Shown here in pieces: positions 12,039 through 23,207 of a stretch of DNA of 64,000 nucleotides (the first letter of the stretch is position 1; each line of letters begins with the position of its first letter). A program made the position numbers and the translations under genes. The DNA is taken from assembly GCF_025024155.1 (NCBI RefSeq), contig NW_026251719.1, positions 496,001-560,000 of the forward strand. Reading direction: 5' to 3'. The notes under the pieces are model-generated. The model saw only the letters and a list, made by a program, of their open reading frames with translations. It had not been told where the DNA came from and did no database searches. This DNA is from Gamsiella multidivaricata (taxonomy: Eukaryota > Mortierellomycota > Mortierellomycetes > Mortierellales > Mortierellaceae).

Positions 12039-14807
12039 GTATGGTTTGCAAGTACAACATGAAGATGTACCGATGTGGCCCACACCGGGAACTGAGCACT
12101 GTTAACTTCCCCTATGCCTGTGCAGCGGTATTCCACCAAAGATCTTGCATTAAATGGTAATCTGAGACGAGTGGGACAAAAAAAAAAAAAATCGACGATC
12201 TGTGTAATCTTCTCGTCCGTGTGCGCATCTTACAACGGACGTCGCTTTTGGCCCTAACGTTCTAATGCCTCGTGGGAAAGCCCCGCAGTCTTTTTTTTAT
12301 TTTATTTTTTTTACAATGTCGAATATACACATTCAAAAATCCATAAGCAGGATCTCTCTACGGACAGTTGTTGTTTGCTACCCATCTCAGCGAGCGAGGC
12401 ACTTGGCCGTCCAGAAAGTCTGGGCATCGTCTACTCAGATTATCCTCGAGAAAAAAAAAGAAAGAAGGTTTCTGTGCTCAGACTTGGCCCCGGCGTGCCT
12501 TCTACTCTGTTGATCCCGTAAGCGATGTGGGAACTTTTAAGGCTTTGAGCAACAAGCCTAGGTTCCCCGATCCACCTCGCTTGTATGGAAGGACGCCCTT
12601 TTTTTTTTAAAAGTAATCTCGAACCCACATGATAGATCGAGAACTTTTGTTTAACCATGTGGGCACCGAGGAAGACGACGTGGGGGGGGTTGCTATATGA
12701 CTAAACATGGATGCGATTGAACGAATATTGCCCGCAAAATCACTATAATTAACCCCTTTTCGCGGACTTTCTTTCTTCGTTTTTTTTTCTTTCCTTCTTT
12801 TCTTCTTTCTTTCTTTCTTTCTTCAAAAGGGCGAGAACATACCCAGGCCAAAAGAAGTGTTTTGTTGTTAAAAAACCTCGTTGTTTAAGTTGCTCATTTG
12901 GAGCCAAAAAGGCTAGAGGGCAAAGCGTCCTATCTTGATTTCAATGTTTTTGTTTTGAATTAGACGGACATCCAAACGCTTACGGGTTTGTGCTAGTTAT
13001 AAAAAAAAATCGAGAGAGCGTGCACAAAATGAGAAGGAAAACGGAAGCGAAGTGGTGGGTTTAGATCATTACTCCAAAGCAATTGAGAAACCATGGTAGT
13101 GGAAAAGAAGGAGGGACAGGTCATTGTTTTATTTTCCTAAGCGAACAAATGGGGGTGGGGAGCTTCCTGCGCACACCACCAAAAGAAAAATGAGGAAAAG
13201 AGGATATGACACAATGATGCATTGGGTCACTAAAGGAACCAAAGATTGTAAGCAGCGCACTGCGCTCACATCGTTCTCGGAGGGACTTTTTGTGTGAGAC
13301 AAAGCCGTCCAAGTTTTCTCATTGACGCATCTTGCATTGGGATCTCGTCAAAGTGTACACAAAGAGATATGCCTCTCTGACCATATAGTGTTCCATCCCT
13401 TCCCTGCACTCTTTGTCCTCTCCTTGAGCGGGTCGCTTAGTCCCTCATTTTTTTTTCCTGCATCATTGTCCCCCCTGTATGTTTGTGCAGAAAGCATCAT
13501 CTGCCCAGCATGCATCCATTGTAAACAATCATTCTGATGGAGATTGAATGTTCCTCTGTACAGCAATCGGGGTTTATGACAGCATTATAATGTGGGATAA
13601 AAAAGAAACAGCCGAGTGGATGAAGAATAAAGTGTAGATGCAGTTACGTGTAACGTTGCGCGATACAGAAAAAAAATCGCAGCGGATCAAACACGAGAAA
13701 AGATGCAAGGCTAGAAGCCCTAGACTGGAATCCATGGTTTTTTTTTTCTCTCTCTCCTTGACCCGGATTGCACATGTGGGGAAGTCATTCATCGTGAATG
13801 GTCGACTACTTCATAGAACATAAAAAAAATGCTTCCTTTTGCCTCCTACCCCGCCCCTCTCTTCGTTATCACCGTAATGCAAGTTGTTTGCCGATGTTAA
13901 ATGTTGTGCTCCTTTGTTTGTTTTTTCTAGAAAGCTAAATCTTGTTCTCTTGATGTGGCCCAGACATGGTCCATACAGAATGATCCTTGATCCACAAAAC
14001 TGTCGAGCATATTGATCCACCCTGATACCGCACGTAGATGCGTAACATCGCTTCTGTTTCTAGTCCCTTTCATGGAGTTCGGCACAGCATAAGAAAACGC
14101 ATTAGGGCCGAGTGGATTCGGATTTATGCAAAGGGTCGGATTCGTAGAAAAGCAATTAGTGTCGCGCGTTGATTAGAGCCATGAGGCGAGATCCATGGGC
14201 AAGAACAACACAGAAAACCAAGAATCTTAAGTTTAGTTGTTTATGCCGATTCCTCAGGTTTCGTAACCCTTGTAAGGTTAACCCTCGGCCAGATCGGCCA
14301 GATCGGCCATTCAACGGCTACGGAATCACTGTGGACGTTGGGACTGTGAAGCACAAGATTTCAGAGATGTGATATCTTGGGCAGACGACAACGCTGCCTT
14401 GAACATTTGGCCAAGAATTCAGAAGCGTAGACAAGACTTTCTGGCACAAGTTTATGGATCGGGGGAGGTTTTTTTTTTTTTTTTTTTTTCGATATAGACT
14501 CTGAAAGAGGTTTTCTATTTCTCTTTCTCTCCTGGTTGGTCCTTTTTTTTTTGTCCGCTCTGCATGAACAATATATTCTTTAGCGTGAAAACATGAACAT
14601 GTAAATCAAGGAGAGTGAACGACCTGAGCTGGGTCCTTGAAGCGATTATCGGCAAGAGTGGGTCTGGCCCGGAGATGTACAGTAAGGCAGCTCCTCGAAC
14701 AGTAATAAATGCTGCAGCCAACAAATGCAGGTGGAACAGCTGTCGATTCAAAATGAGTAAGGATCTTACCCTTTACCTCCTCCCTCGGTTTATTCGATCT
14801 AATACTG

Positions 14808-14843
<36 letters not shown>

Positions 14844-15131
14844 GTAACCTCTGTGTTTGATGCAGGATTCTAAATTCTCCGGAGGACGACCAGGAGCCAC
14901 AATGGTCAAGACGATGTGGCAGAGAGGAGGAAGGGACCCTAAGATACCTTACTTGAGGTATATAGCCCGATGGGTAAGGTGCATTCACTGTTTGCCCTAG
15001 ACTAGGGTGGTGGGCAAGGATATGCATGCGACATTAGATGGGATATGAAAAGACAGAGGTTAGGGTACAAATGCGCTTGTACAGCTGACTCTACTCTGAC
15101 TGTGGTTATGTGGTGCGCTAGGAGATTGATC

Positions 15132-15166
15132 CAACAACAACAACAACAACAACAGCAGCAGCAACG
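15132..15166. repeat. (CAA)n(CAG)n trinucleotide repeat
   Basis: A run of CAA units passing into CAG units, just left of the transposon. It is in no supported coding frame. Confidence 0.85.
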
Positions 15167-15308
15167 ACAATAGCCCCAAGGGTGCTCCTGGTCGCAAGAG
15201 AGTGAATGCTGTGTCGCGAGAGGGATATACGTTAACCCATCCAGGCACCTTTTTAGGTAGGCATCGAGAAACAATGTGGAGTATGTACTGAACAGTCACC
15301 CTCCAGTA

Positions 15309-15368
15309 ATCCGACGGACTACTGGAGGAAGTGCCCTCAAGTATTCAGTCCAATTGAAAGATATATAG
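15309..15368 (+). repeat. Left terminal inverted repeat of the pogo-like element
   Basis: Starts ATCCG directly after TA and continues through ACTGGAGGAAGTGCCC to ATATATAG. It also forms a local palindrome with the flanking CCTCCAGT at 15300-15307, so the outer end could be argued a few bases further out. Confidence 0.85.
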
Positions 15369-15482
15369 AATATAGGTTTAAGGTGGCATATGTCTTGTTT
15401 CATTCATTTTTATTGCAATCATCCTATCTAGAAAGGACTCTGCAATCTGGAGTTATCGCTGTCAAGGATGTCGTGGGTGGTA

Positions 15483-16938
15483 TTAGCGAGGTCCTGATAG
15501 ATTTCTCGTATAAGACAACCTCTTTTTGCGTGGGTTCGATTCCAACAATGAGTATTCTTCGGGGATAGACGCAGCAGTACTAGCGGTGCGATTACGGAGA
15601 ACAAAAACGACCCTCGCTTCCCTCGGCCTCTGGGGAGCCTCATAATCTATGTCTAAATCGTTAACCTCATCAACTTCGTCCTCATCGATAAAATCACTCG
15701 CGCTGCTTGAAAACGCACGAGCACGAGCTATAATCTCGAGCTTCTTCTGGCTGCATCGAAGCTTGAAAGACCGAATAACGCCAACGTTCAGAGGCTGGGT
15801 AAGGGACGTTGTGTTGGTGGCAGTCGTATGATAGTAACGTTGGTAAGACCTGCGTCCTCGCTTTTACCATGCCTTCCTGCGCTATCGATAAGTCGGCCTA
15901 TCTTGCGTCCTTGTTGTTGCATATCCTTATCTAAGTCTTTAAGCCATTCGTCGAACAGAGAATGGATCATATATCCGCTGCATTTAGTGTCAGCATCAAT
16001 GAGCCCCAGCGTCTCTTCATTCAACCCCTGGGGATGGCTCTTCGCTATAAACAACAAAATGCAATAATAGATCTAGTGAGTATCATTGCGAAGATCATTG
16101 CTCGAATGTGCAGTTATATCTCACTTACATAGCACAAACAGCTTGCGTTTGTCGGAGCCGGTAGCATTGCTGCAAAGCAAGATCGACATACGAGCTGCTG
16201 TTCGAACGATCTTTTTGTCGCGAATCTGACCAGTTTCAAGTGTTTTGTTCGAAAGGGTCTTGAGATAGAGGCTAGTTTCACCACAATTGTAGATATCGTT
16301 GGGGGTTAAAGTCAACGAACTTCCTTTGAGCGTCCTCAATCTGGGGCAGATAACTTGCTAGATCCACAGAACCGCTTTCGCCATGCCCAGTGTACTTCGA
16401 GATTCCCCGCCGAGTCTTGCAATTGAGTTCGGTCTATGATTACTGACGTAGTAATCCTTCATGGCGTCCCATAAAACCGCAGCTGTTCCTTGCAGGCGAG
16501 CATCTGTCACATTGATGCCTATTGAAAAAGAGTGTTTGCGCTCTAGGAGGAGCATTTAACATAACAGAAATGAATAAACAGCTATCATACCGAATTTTCT
16601 TTATGCCATATACCATTCGTAAAGGGCATCTTCCACGGCCTTCATTGTTCGCTTACGACTGCGCAAGACATTCTTGGTAGCTCGGGGTGGCTTTCCCTTT
16701 ATGATAGCTAGGATATTGTCTCGCTCGTTCCATATATCGTGAGCCGTAGAAGCCTTGATGCCATGTTGACGTGCAATATAGGTTAAGAAAGTCTTTTCTT
16801 CCTTCTCTTTGGCAACTAGAACACTGGCGATAAATCGCGCCTTTTCCTCCATTGTACGCGAGTGATAATGTTACTCTGGTTCCTTGGAAGGCAAGACCCC
16901 ATTGTTTGCTCGAGATTTGTGTCCGGCTTTGGGCATGG
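15483..16938 (-). pseudogene. Inactive pogo/Tigger-like (DDE_1) transposase
   Basis: A minus-strand path readable only by changing frame. In order: a start-like MPKAGHKSR at 16938 followed by an in-frame stop; a Psq/CENP-B-type helix-turn-helix stretch with TYIARQHGIKASTAHDIW (16601-16852); a second block with GINVTDARLQ (16358-16555); a GESGSVDLASYLPQIEDA block in another frame; TPNDIYNCGETSLYL (16121-16339); a central block with LFDEWLKDLDKDM (15788-16057); and a C-terminal PLNVGVIRSFK. The first catalytic Asp (family NCDET) is Gly here, and the third (family PLDAG) is Asn. One base is missing in the LPPNTTS motif at about 15810, which shifts frame. So at least four frame or stop lesions and two of three catalytic acids are gone. 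It cannot be an active enzyme as written. Confidence 0.85.
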
Positions 16939-16999
16939 TGTTCGATGAGAGAACAGCGGATGGAGGATGAATGGAGGTGACAAGTGGGCACGAGGTAAG

Positions 17000-17069
17000 C
17001 TATATATTTTTTCAATTGGACTGAATACTTGGGGCACTACCTCCAGTAACCCGTAAAAATTTTCCGGAT
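17000..17069 (-). repeat. Right terminal inverted repeat of the pogo-like element
   Basis: Reverse complement starts ATCCG next to TA and runs through ACTGGAGGTAGTGCCCC to ATATATAG. It contains an A/T-rich insert near its tip that is absent from the left arm. Confidence 0.85.
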
Positions 17070-17071
17070 TA

Positions 17072-18010
17072 AATAGTCTAGCAAGCAGCATCATGGTGCG
17101 ATAAGCGCCAATAAGATAGTTTCACTTAACGTAAAGAGCTGCGAACTCTCCAACAGGACGAATTGTCTGACTAAACCATTTGCTTAATTCCTCTAGTTGC
17201 TTCATTATATTGTACTTTTTAATTTTGATTCGTAGGGTTGCAGAGCAGGCCTATTGCTGTCGCTGCAGTGAAAGAGAGTAAAAAAAAAAAAAAAAACTGC
17301 ATGCAATTACATCCTGGTATTTCCATCCCATCAGCGGTGCTGGACTAGGCTATATTTGCCCCAATTTTCCTTATATGTTTTCTCCATGCGATGCCATGCG
17401 ATGCGATGCGATGCGTTTGAAAAAGAAAAAGAATAGGCAAGGAGGAGGAGCGAGCGAATAGTTGAGCTGACTGAATATTGCTTAGGAGGAGGAAGAAAAA
17501 AAAAATACCATATGGGATGAGACAAGAAGAGACGGCTACAACTGGCTGGCGTGGATGGTGAGCGGGCAGGTTCATAGCCAATGGAGAGGAATCCTCAGTG
17601 TGTGCTGCACCAATGGGACGCAGTGGGGGGGTTATTTCATTTTCTGTATACGAAAAGAAGACTGATAAAGACTGAATAGGCTTGGGGAGGTATTCAATGC
17701 GACTGAGTCGTTTAGATTGAAATTCGATTTACAGCACTTCATTCCAGGCACCCTCCTCCCTCTTCCCTAAACAGCAGCAGCAGCGACGACAACAACACCC
17801 TGCTGCAGCAGTGATGTTTGTTCTTCTGCCCGATTTCCCACTCAGTGCCGTTGTCTCTCTGTGCCCTCACCTCCCATTCATTCACCCGATGTCCGTATGT
17901 CCGATCGATATTTTATATTTCCCTATATTCCACCATTCAGTCCCCCCATATACCGATTCAGTCGCACAATATTCTTATGGCACCAACGCTGTCACTTGCT
18001 CCCCCCTCCT
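17072..18010. other. Intergenic, no gene seen
   Basis: Contains a poly-A run (17281-17297), a short GCGAT-type tandem repeat near 17393-17416 and a CAG/CAA cluster near 17774-17805. It leads into the CT-rich promoter and leader region. Confidence 0.6.
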
Positions 18011-18015
18011 CCGCC

Positions 18016-18024
18016 ATATAAAAG
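18016..18024 (+). promoter_or_regulatory. Putative TATA box upstream of a CT-rich leader
   Basis: ATATAAAAG sits about 25-30 nt before a long CT-rich tract, a common fungal core-promoter arrangement. The nearest plus-strand gene is the WOPR regulator 2.1 kb downstream. Assignment to that gene is inference and depends on the proposed leader intron. Confidence 0.45.
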
Positions 18025-18044
18025 TCCTTCCCCAAAACCTTTTT

Positions 18045-18541
18045 TCTCTCTCTCTCTCCCCCTCCTCCTCTCGTTTTCGTGCTGTAGATCTGCACTCTTC
18101 CTTCTGTTCTTCTCTTCTCTTCTCTCTTTCTCTCTCTCTCTCTCTCTTTCTCTTTCTCTTTCTCTTTCCTCCCTCTGCTCCCTCGTTCCTTTTCCCTATC
18201 CTCGAGCCCACCCCCCTCCTGCCTCAACCTTGCGTTTACTTCCATTGCGCTTATCGAGGTTCCTTAACCTTCCTTCTCCAGTCGAACCTCATTCTTCTCT
18301 TAGTTCGTGTACAGTTCAAACCATCTTTTTCATCCCAGAAAACTCAATCCACCCTCTTCCCCCTCTTGGCCACCGCGCCGATCTCAGCAAGAAAAACCCT
18401 ACTGCCCCTTTGCCACGCCGTCACCGTTGCTCCTACACATCCTTCGTATCCCCCCACATCGTCTGCAAAACAACAGCCCCTCCCCCTCTTTTTGCGCTCT
18501 CCCCGGTCCTCTGACAAGATCGGCCATCTGAAAACCTTCTA
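18045..18541 (+). promoter_or_regulatory. CT-rich putative 5' leader exon of the WOPR gene
   Basis: About 500 nt of strongly pyrimidine-rich DNA ends in TTCTAG followed by a good donor GTAAGC at 18542. A matching acceptor (CTCTTCCAG, ending at 20053) lies 60 nt before the ATG of the WOPR gene. This fits a spliced leader of roughly 560 nt with an intron of about 1.5 kb. All of it is inference; only the sequence composition and splice sites are seen. Confidence 0.35.
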
Positions 18542-19398
18542 GGTAAGCACGCAGCTGGATGCTGAACACAAACTGGAACGATTCCCCCCCCCTCCCCCCA
18601 TTTTCAGTGCATACTCTGGTTGTATACTCTTTCGTTGGTACACATGGTTTCTTTTTATCTTTCTCAGGGACATGGTTGGACGATCTTTTTTTTTTTTTTT
18701 GTGTCCTCCAATGTGCAGAGGGAGCGGCGTCTGTTTGTTGTCGTCCCATCCTGTCATGTTATCCTCCTCCGCCGAGACCCTTCTTCTTACTCTCTGATTT
18801 CATAATCTTGCTCGCTCGTTTGGATAAAAGGGACAAGGAGGGGAAGGAGGGGAGGGAGGGAACCATGGGTTTCCTGGTCGCAGTTTTGTTATTCTTTTGG
18901 GTTTGTATTTTTTCTTTTTTGTTCTTCGTTCAGCGTGCAGGATGATGTAGTTGTTTGCATCTGTTCTATCCCGAATTTTTTCTTGTCATCTGTCCTCAGT
19001 AACCGCCATCCCCGCACCTCCCGATCTTCCAACTCTGTTCCCCACCTCAACCCCCTTGATGCAGTATCTGCCCGATCGATTTCCTTTTTTTTTTTTCTTT
19101 TTTTGGAGTGGACAGGAGGGCGAGTGGGATGTCTCCTAAGGGATGCACAAACATATCAATCCGTGAAGATGGGGGGTTAATGCAACATGCGGACTGGTGG
19201 ACAAGGGCAGCGATAGGGCGATTGGCTAGGCCTTGTAAGGGCTGCCGCATTTTTCGCGGTCTAGAAAGAGAGAGAGACTGACAATAACAACAACAAATGA
19301 TTACAAAGGAGACACGCGCACACATTGTCAACAAAATACCACGCCTCTTATTTTATTTGTTATGGTGGGTATGCTGGTTGCTTGAGCGGAGGAATGTT

Positions 19399-19400
<2 letters not shown>

Positions 19401-19434
<34 letters not shown>

Positions 19435-19440
19435 TGTGTG
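19401..19440. repeat. (TG)n microsatellite
   Basis: Roughly 40 nt of TG dinucleotides with one GA interruption near the end. It lies inside the proposed leader intron. Confidence 0.9.
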
Positions 19441-19820
19441 AGAGAAAGAGAGAGCTGAGAGCGATAAGGGAGGCAGAGAGGATGGGGACTAGGCGTCAAT
19501 CGATTTTCCGGAAGCAGTTCCATCCATCCGGCCAATAGGTCGGAGAGGGGATGCCATATCAAGCGGGCGTCGACATCCGCCTCCCCTCATGTACATGTGT
19601 ACCTGAGGGATGAGAGAATACGTTTGGAGTGTATATGTTGGATGTGATGGATGAATATGTGAGGAGAAAAAAAAAAAAAGGCGCTTCTTCGCTTATCCAT
19701 GCAATGGTGGCGCTTTTTTTTTTTTCTTTTTTGGCTGGTGGATGGCATGCACGCCGGCAGAAGACGTCTTCAGTGGGATGCATGGGGGGGTGCTAGGGGG
19801 CCATCGGATACGCGAATAAT

Positions 19821-19840
19821 GGGGGGGGGGGGGGGGGGGG
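19821..19840. repeat. Run of 20 G
   Basis: Twenty consecutive G, with several further G runs just before it (19783-19800). It lies inside the proposed leader intron of the WOPR gene. Confidence 0.9.
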
Positions 19841-20112
19841 TTGGCAGCATGGGTTGGGTACGCCAGAGAGGGTACATTGACGTACTTCATAAAAGTAGAA
19901 AGAGGAAGTGTGGCGGGATCTCGCCATCAAGCCTCATCTGCACCTGGGGATTGATTTCAAATTCGCTCCATCTCTCTTCTCATCTCAATGGCCACTGGAA
20001 GAACAAAGTTCCTGTCCAACTAACATCTCATCTCGCTCCCTCTTCTCTTCCAGACAGCCGTCGTCCTCCCCCCTCTACCTCTTTTTCTTTTGTCACACTC
20101 CACCGTCGAGCC

Positions 20113-22064
20113 ATGAGCATCGTCGAAACCTTCCACGGGTATATCGAGACCACCCAAGACACTCTCCTCATCTTCGAGGCCTGTCGTCGCGGTCTCTTGC
20201 CACGTATCTGTCGGCGACTTCAGGAAAAGGAGCGTCGCATCGTCCAGTCCGGCACCGTCTTTGTCTTTGACGAGCGCGAGTCCGGTATCAAGCGTTGGAC
20301 CGATGGTCTCGTCTGGTCTCCATCCCGCATTCTCGGCAACTTCTTGGTCTACCGCGAGCTCGACAAGCGCAACTCGGGCAAGAAGGACGCCTCGCCCATC
20401 GACCGTGCCTCGCGCTCCAGCTCCTCAAGCGATGTCGAATCTGCACTGGAAAAGAACAAGGAGCGTGCCCTCGTCGGCTCGCTCACTAACAGCTACCGTT
20501 TTAAGAAGAACGGCCTCGTCAAGAAGACCATGTCGATCGTCGTCAATGGCGTCTCTCAGCATCTGATTTCGTATTATTCCAAGGACGATGTCTTGGCAGG
20601 CAAACTGCGCACGCCATCCTCAGTCCCTGAGCTGGCCAGTCTTGAGATCAGCCCCGAGTTCCTGATGAAGCAGAACTTTAGGATCCCACCTACCGTCGAG
20701 CAACCATACGATCGTGAGTACAACAACAACAACAACGGCAATAACAGCAACAACAACAGCGGTAGCAGCAACAGCAACCACAGCAATGTATTGGGTGTGT
20801 CAATGTGATGACTGGCATATGTGTGGCGGTAGTTTAGGCATGGACCACTGGAGTTGGCTTGTAGTGGAATTGGACTGAAAAGGCTTTTAGTCTAGGCGGA
20901 CCGATGATGATCACCGGTGAATCTGAAAGACGATTTGAACAAGCAAGAGAGATTGACACGACTTCTTGTTCACCGGGTTGTTGGGTTTCTGGGCTGCTGG
21001 GTTGTTTGCGCTATGTATCTTCTTCTGCATACTCTTATGCGCAGAACAGGTGCCATAAGAAGGGGAGCGGGCGGGCGGGCGCGGGAGAGTGGGTAGAAAG
21101 AGTGTTTATCTGTCTTCATTCGGCTGAGCAGATGACACGATACGCTCTTTGCAGAGTTGCACAAAGAAATCATTTTACATTTACACTCATGGCGTAAGGG
21201 AAATTTCTTTTTCTAAACCGGTTTCCTCTCCTTCTGACAATGATAGTGAGCGACCACATGCAGTCCCCCGTCTCCAACAACCACAGCCCGCGCACTCCCA
21301 GCGGCCCCTTCCACACCATGGGCGCCAATGGAGCCGATTTCACGCCTGCTGGCTTTGGGAACCATGTCCGACCCAAGACAGAGCCCGACCTCGTAGGGTC
21401 TTCGCCCCTGGATGTCTTCAACAAGCCCTACCACCACCAGCAGAGCCATCACCACATGCACTCACCGCAGCAAGGATACCATGGGATGGCCCACTTTGGC
21501 GGACCCCAGCATCATCATAACTCTCCTCATGCCTATAGCCCACAGCACGCCACCTTCCCCCCCAACTTTTCATATGGCCCCGTCTCCAACGGCAATGGCA
21601 CTTCGGTCCCTGCTCAAGATCAGACATCGACCACTCCACCACCTATTCGATATATGCCCTCCCGCAACCAGCAGCAGTCCTTCGTACCCTATCCAGCGAC
21701 GACCCAGGGCCAGTCTCCACAGTCCTCTCAGGGTTCACAGCAGCGCCACAGCCTTTCTCCTGGGCAGTACGGAGGAGGATCGCCTGCGATGATGATGCCG
21801 AGCTCAAGCAGCAATGGTCACATCTCTGCACACGACTTTAACCTGCAGATGGGTTACCACTCGCCCGTGACAACAAGTCCCAGCACATTTGGCGGCATCT
21901 CCGGCGGCTCACCTCAGTCCAGCCATCCTCAGTCATCACATCATCACCATGCTTCGCTTCCACCAACGACACAAGGCTGGAGCGACTTTAGCTATCAGTC
22001 CTATTCTGCAGGGCCCATCTCGGATCATCATGACCAGCATGACCATGACAGCTCATCTCCTTAA
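20113..22064 (+). CDS. WOPR-domain transcription regulator (Gti1/Pac2 family)
   Basis: Fungal DNA-binding regulator of the family that includes Wor1, Ryp1, Sge1, Gti1 and Pac2, which control development, morphology or virulence traits. Model: 20113-20713 and 21247-22064; 472 aa. Seen: MSIVETFHGYIETTQDTLLI at the N-terminus, then FEACRRGLLPRICRRL, SGTVFVFDERESGIKRWTDG and SPSRILGNFLVYREL, which is the first half of the WOPR domain (residues 1-100). The second half follows after a short Ser-rich spacer: SYRFKKNGLVKKTMSI and HLISYYSKDDV (residues 115-160). The C-terminal exon is low complexity, rich in His, Ser, Pro and Gln, and looks disordered. The ATG was chosen because the WOPR domain starts directly at it. 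The Asn-rich reading through 20714-20806 is intron: the donor GTGAGT at 20714 and acceptor at 21246 keep frame. Confidence 0.93.
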
Positions 22065-22503
22065 GTTGGGGCTCGTTTCCGGCCGAACCGCTGACCAGGA
22101 TGCAAATATCCACCCATGCCAACGCCAATGCTCTTTATAGACGGACATGGAAAAGGAAAAGATCCTAGAGTGGAGGTCATTTGGGAGGTTTTTTTCTTCG
22201 TTATTTATCTTTTTATTATAGATTCTTTTTATTTTTTTTTATCGCAGTGAGCGAGAGAAAAAAAAAAAAAGCAAGTGCTATTTCTACTCTACTGTTCTGC
22301 TCTGTCTTCTGCTCGTTTTCATTTTCGTTCTTTTAGTTCTCATTTTTCCGTTTCCGCGTTGCTGCTTGTTTCTTTCATTCCTTTTCTTTTTTCGCACCGT
22401 TTCGCACTACCTGCTTTTGTTTGATTCTTATACTCTCATAGTCTAGTTTACCAAAAGTGGGGGCCGTTAGAGTAAGATCAACGGTCCTCTTGTAAAAAGA
22501 CAG

Positions 22504-22571
<68 letters not shown>

Positions 22572-23207
22572 GTATTCATATATACAATATAATCCTCAAT
22601 TGTACCATTAACCTTGCATTTGCGTATGGTTTGATGTGGTGTTTTGTATTGAAAAGACACGAATGGTTGCAATACAAATAGAGTTCGTTTTGTAACACAC
22701 TTAACCTAATGTTCTTGCCGCGCAGTCTCCATCTACCTTTCCCACGCGACAGATGGTTTCTTTTTTTTTTTTTTTTTACGCCGCCCCTGGCAAAATAGCA
22801 CGATGATCGACTCTATTTCTTTTTTTATCTTCCAGGAGAAGCGATTGTACACCTATTGAGCGGCGTAGCCGCTGAACACTAAGAAAGACGTCAGAGAGGA
22901 AAAAAAAACCAGCAACATGGGCGGAACCCTATTACCCTATTAAACTTTTTTGTATATTCGCGTAGTTAGTAGTCCTCTTGATTTGCAGGGTAAGGTTTTT
23001 TTTTCTGCGGCAGGGTCGATCTGGCTGCGGATTTTCTTTACATGGATTAGATAAAAGGAGGAGGGAAGGGTGAGGGGGGGGATTGCAAAATCAAAAAAAG
23101 ATATCGTTCCCAACCTTTCTTTTTCACGCCCTCTATACCTACCCCGCTACATCAGAACATATATTCGTAATCACGTTCATATTCGCAAGGAGACAAGCAT
23201 ACAAGGA
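22065..23207. other. 3' region of the WOPR gene and promoter of eIF6
   Basis: Pyrimidine-rich. It holds a T-rich 3' region (22190-22240), a long (CT)n tract and poly-T (22758-22777). No coding frame is supported. Confidence 0.6.
22505..22571. repeat. (CT)n microsatellite
   Basis: About 67 nt of almost pure CT dinucleotides between the WOPR and eIF6 genes. Confidence 0.92.

Larger units (their letters stand above)
10481..15306. other. Gene-poor stretch with simple repeats, no supported gene
   Basis: T-rich tracts (10471-10533), an AAT-type short repeat (10782-10803), poly-T runs (11562-11583, 14469-14489), a 29-base poly-A (14811-14840) and microsatellites fill this region. An open frame at 10907-11395 (162 codons) has irregular composition and ends in poly-Phe from a T-tract, so I do not call it a gene. 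The transposon starts right after. Confidence 0.55.
15309..17069 (-). mobile_element. Decayed pogo/Tigger-like DNA transposon (Tc1/mariner superfamily)
   Basis: A 1,761-bp element bounded by matching inverted ends that both begin ATCCG and abut TA (15307-15308 and 17070-17071), the target-site duplication expected of this superfamily. About 48 nt of the arms (15321-15368 against 17047-17000) align with one gap and a few mismatches; the shared core is AAGTATTCAGTCCAATTGAA. The left arm lacks about 11 nt that the right arm has near its tip. Between the arms lies a minus-strand transposase reading path with stops and frameshifts. Boundaries rest on my reading of both arms; the family call rests on the transposase. 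Confidence 0.88.

Noticed and set aside
15528..15545. GGTTCGATTCC, a tRNA B-box-like motif
   Set aside because: No cloverleaf can be drawn around it, and it lies in the transposase pseudogene.
17811..18542. 243-codon open frame on the plus strand
   Set aside because: Composition is Ser/Pro/Leu/Phe from a CT-rich tract and all three plus frames are open; it is better explained as a leader.
19699..20112. Upstream extension of the WOPR frame from an earlier ATG
   Set aside because: It passes through poly-T and G20 tracts and has no conserved residues; the WOPR domain begins at the ATG at 20113.
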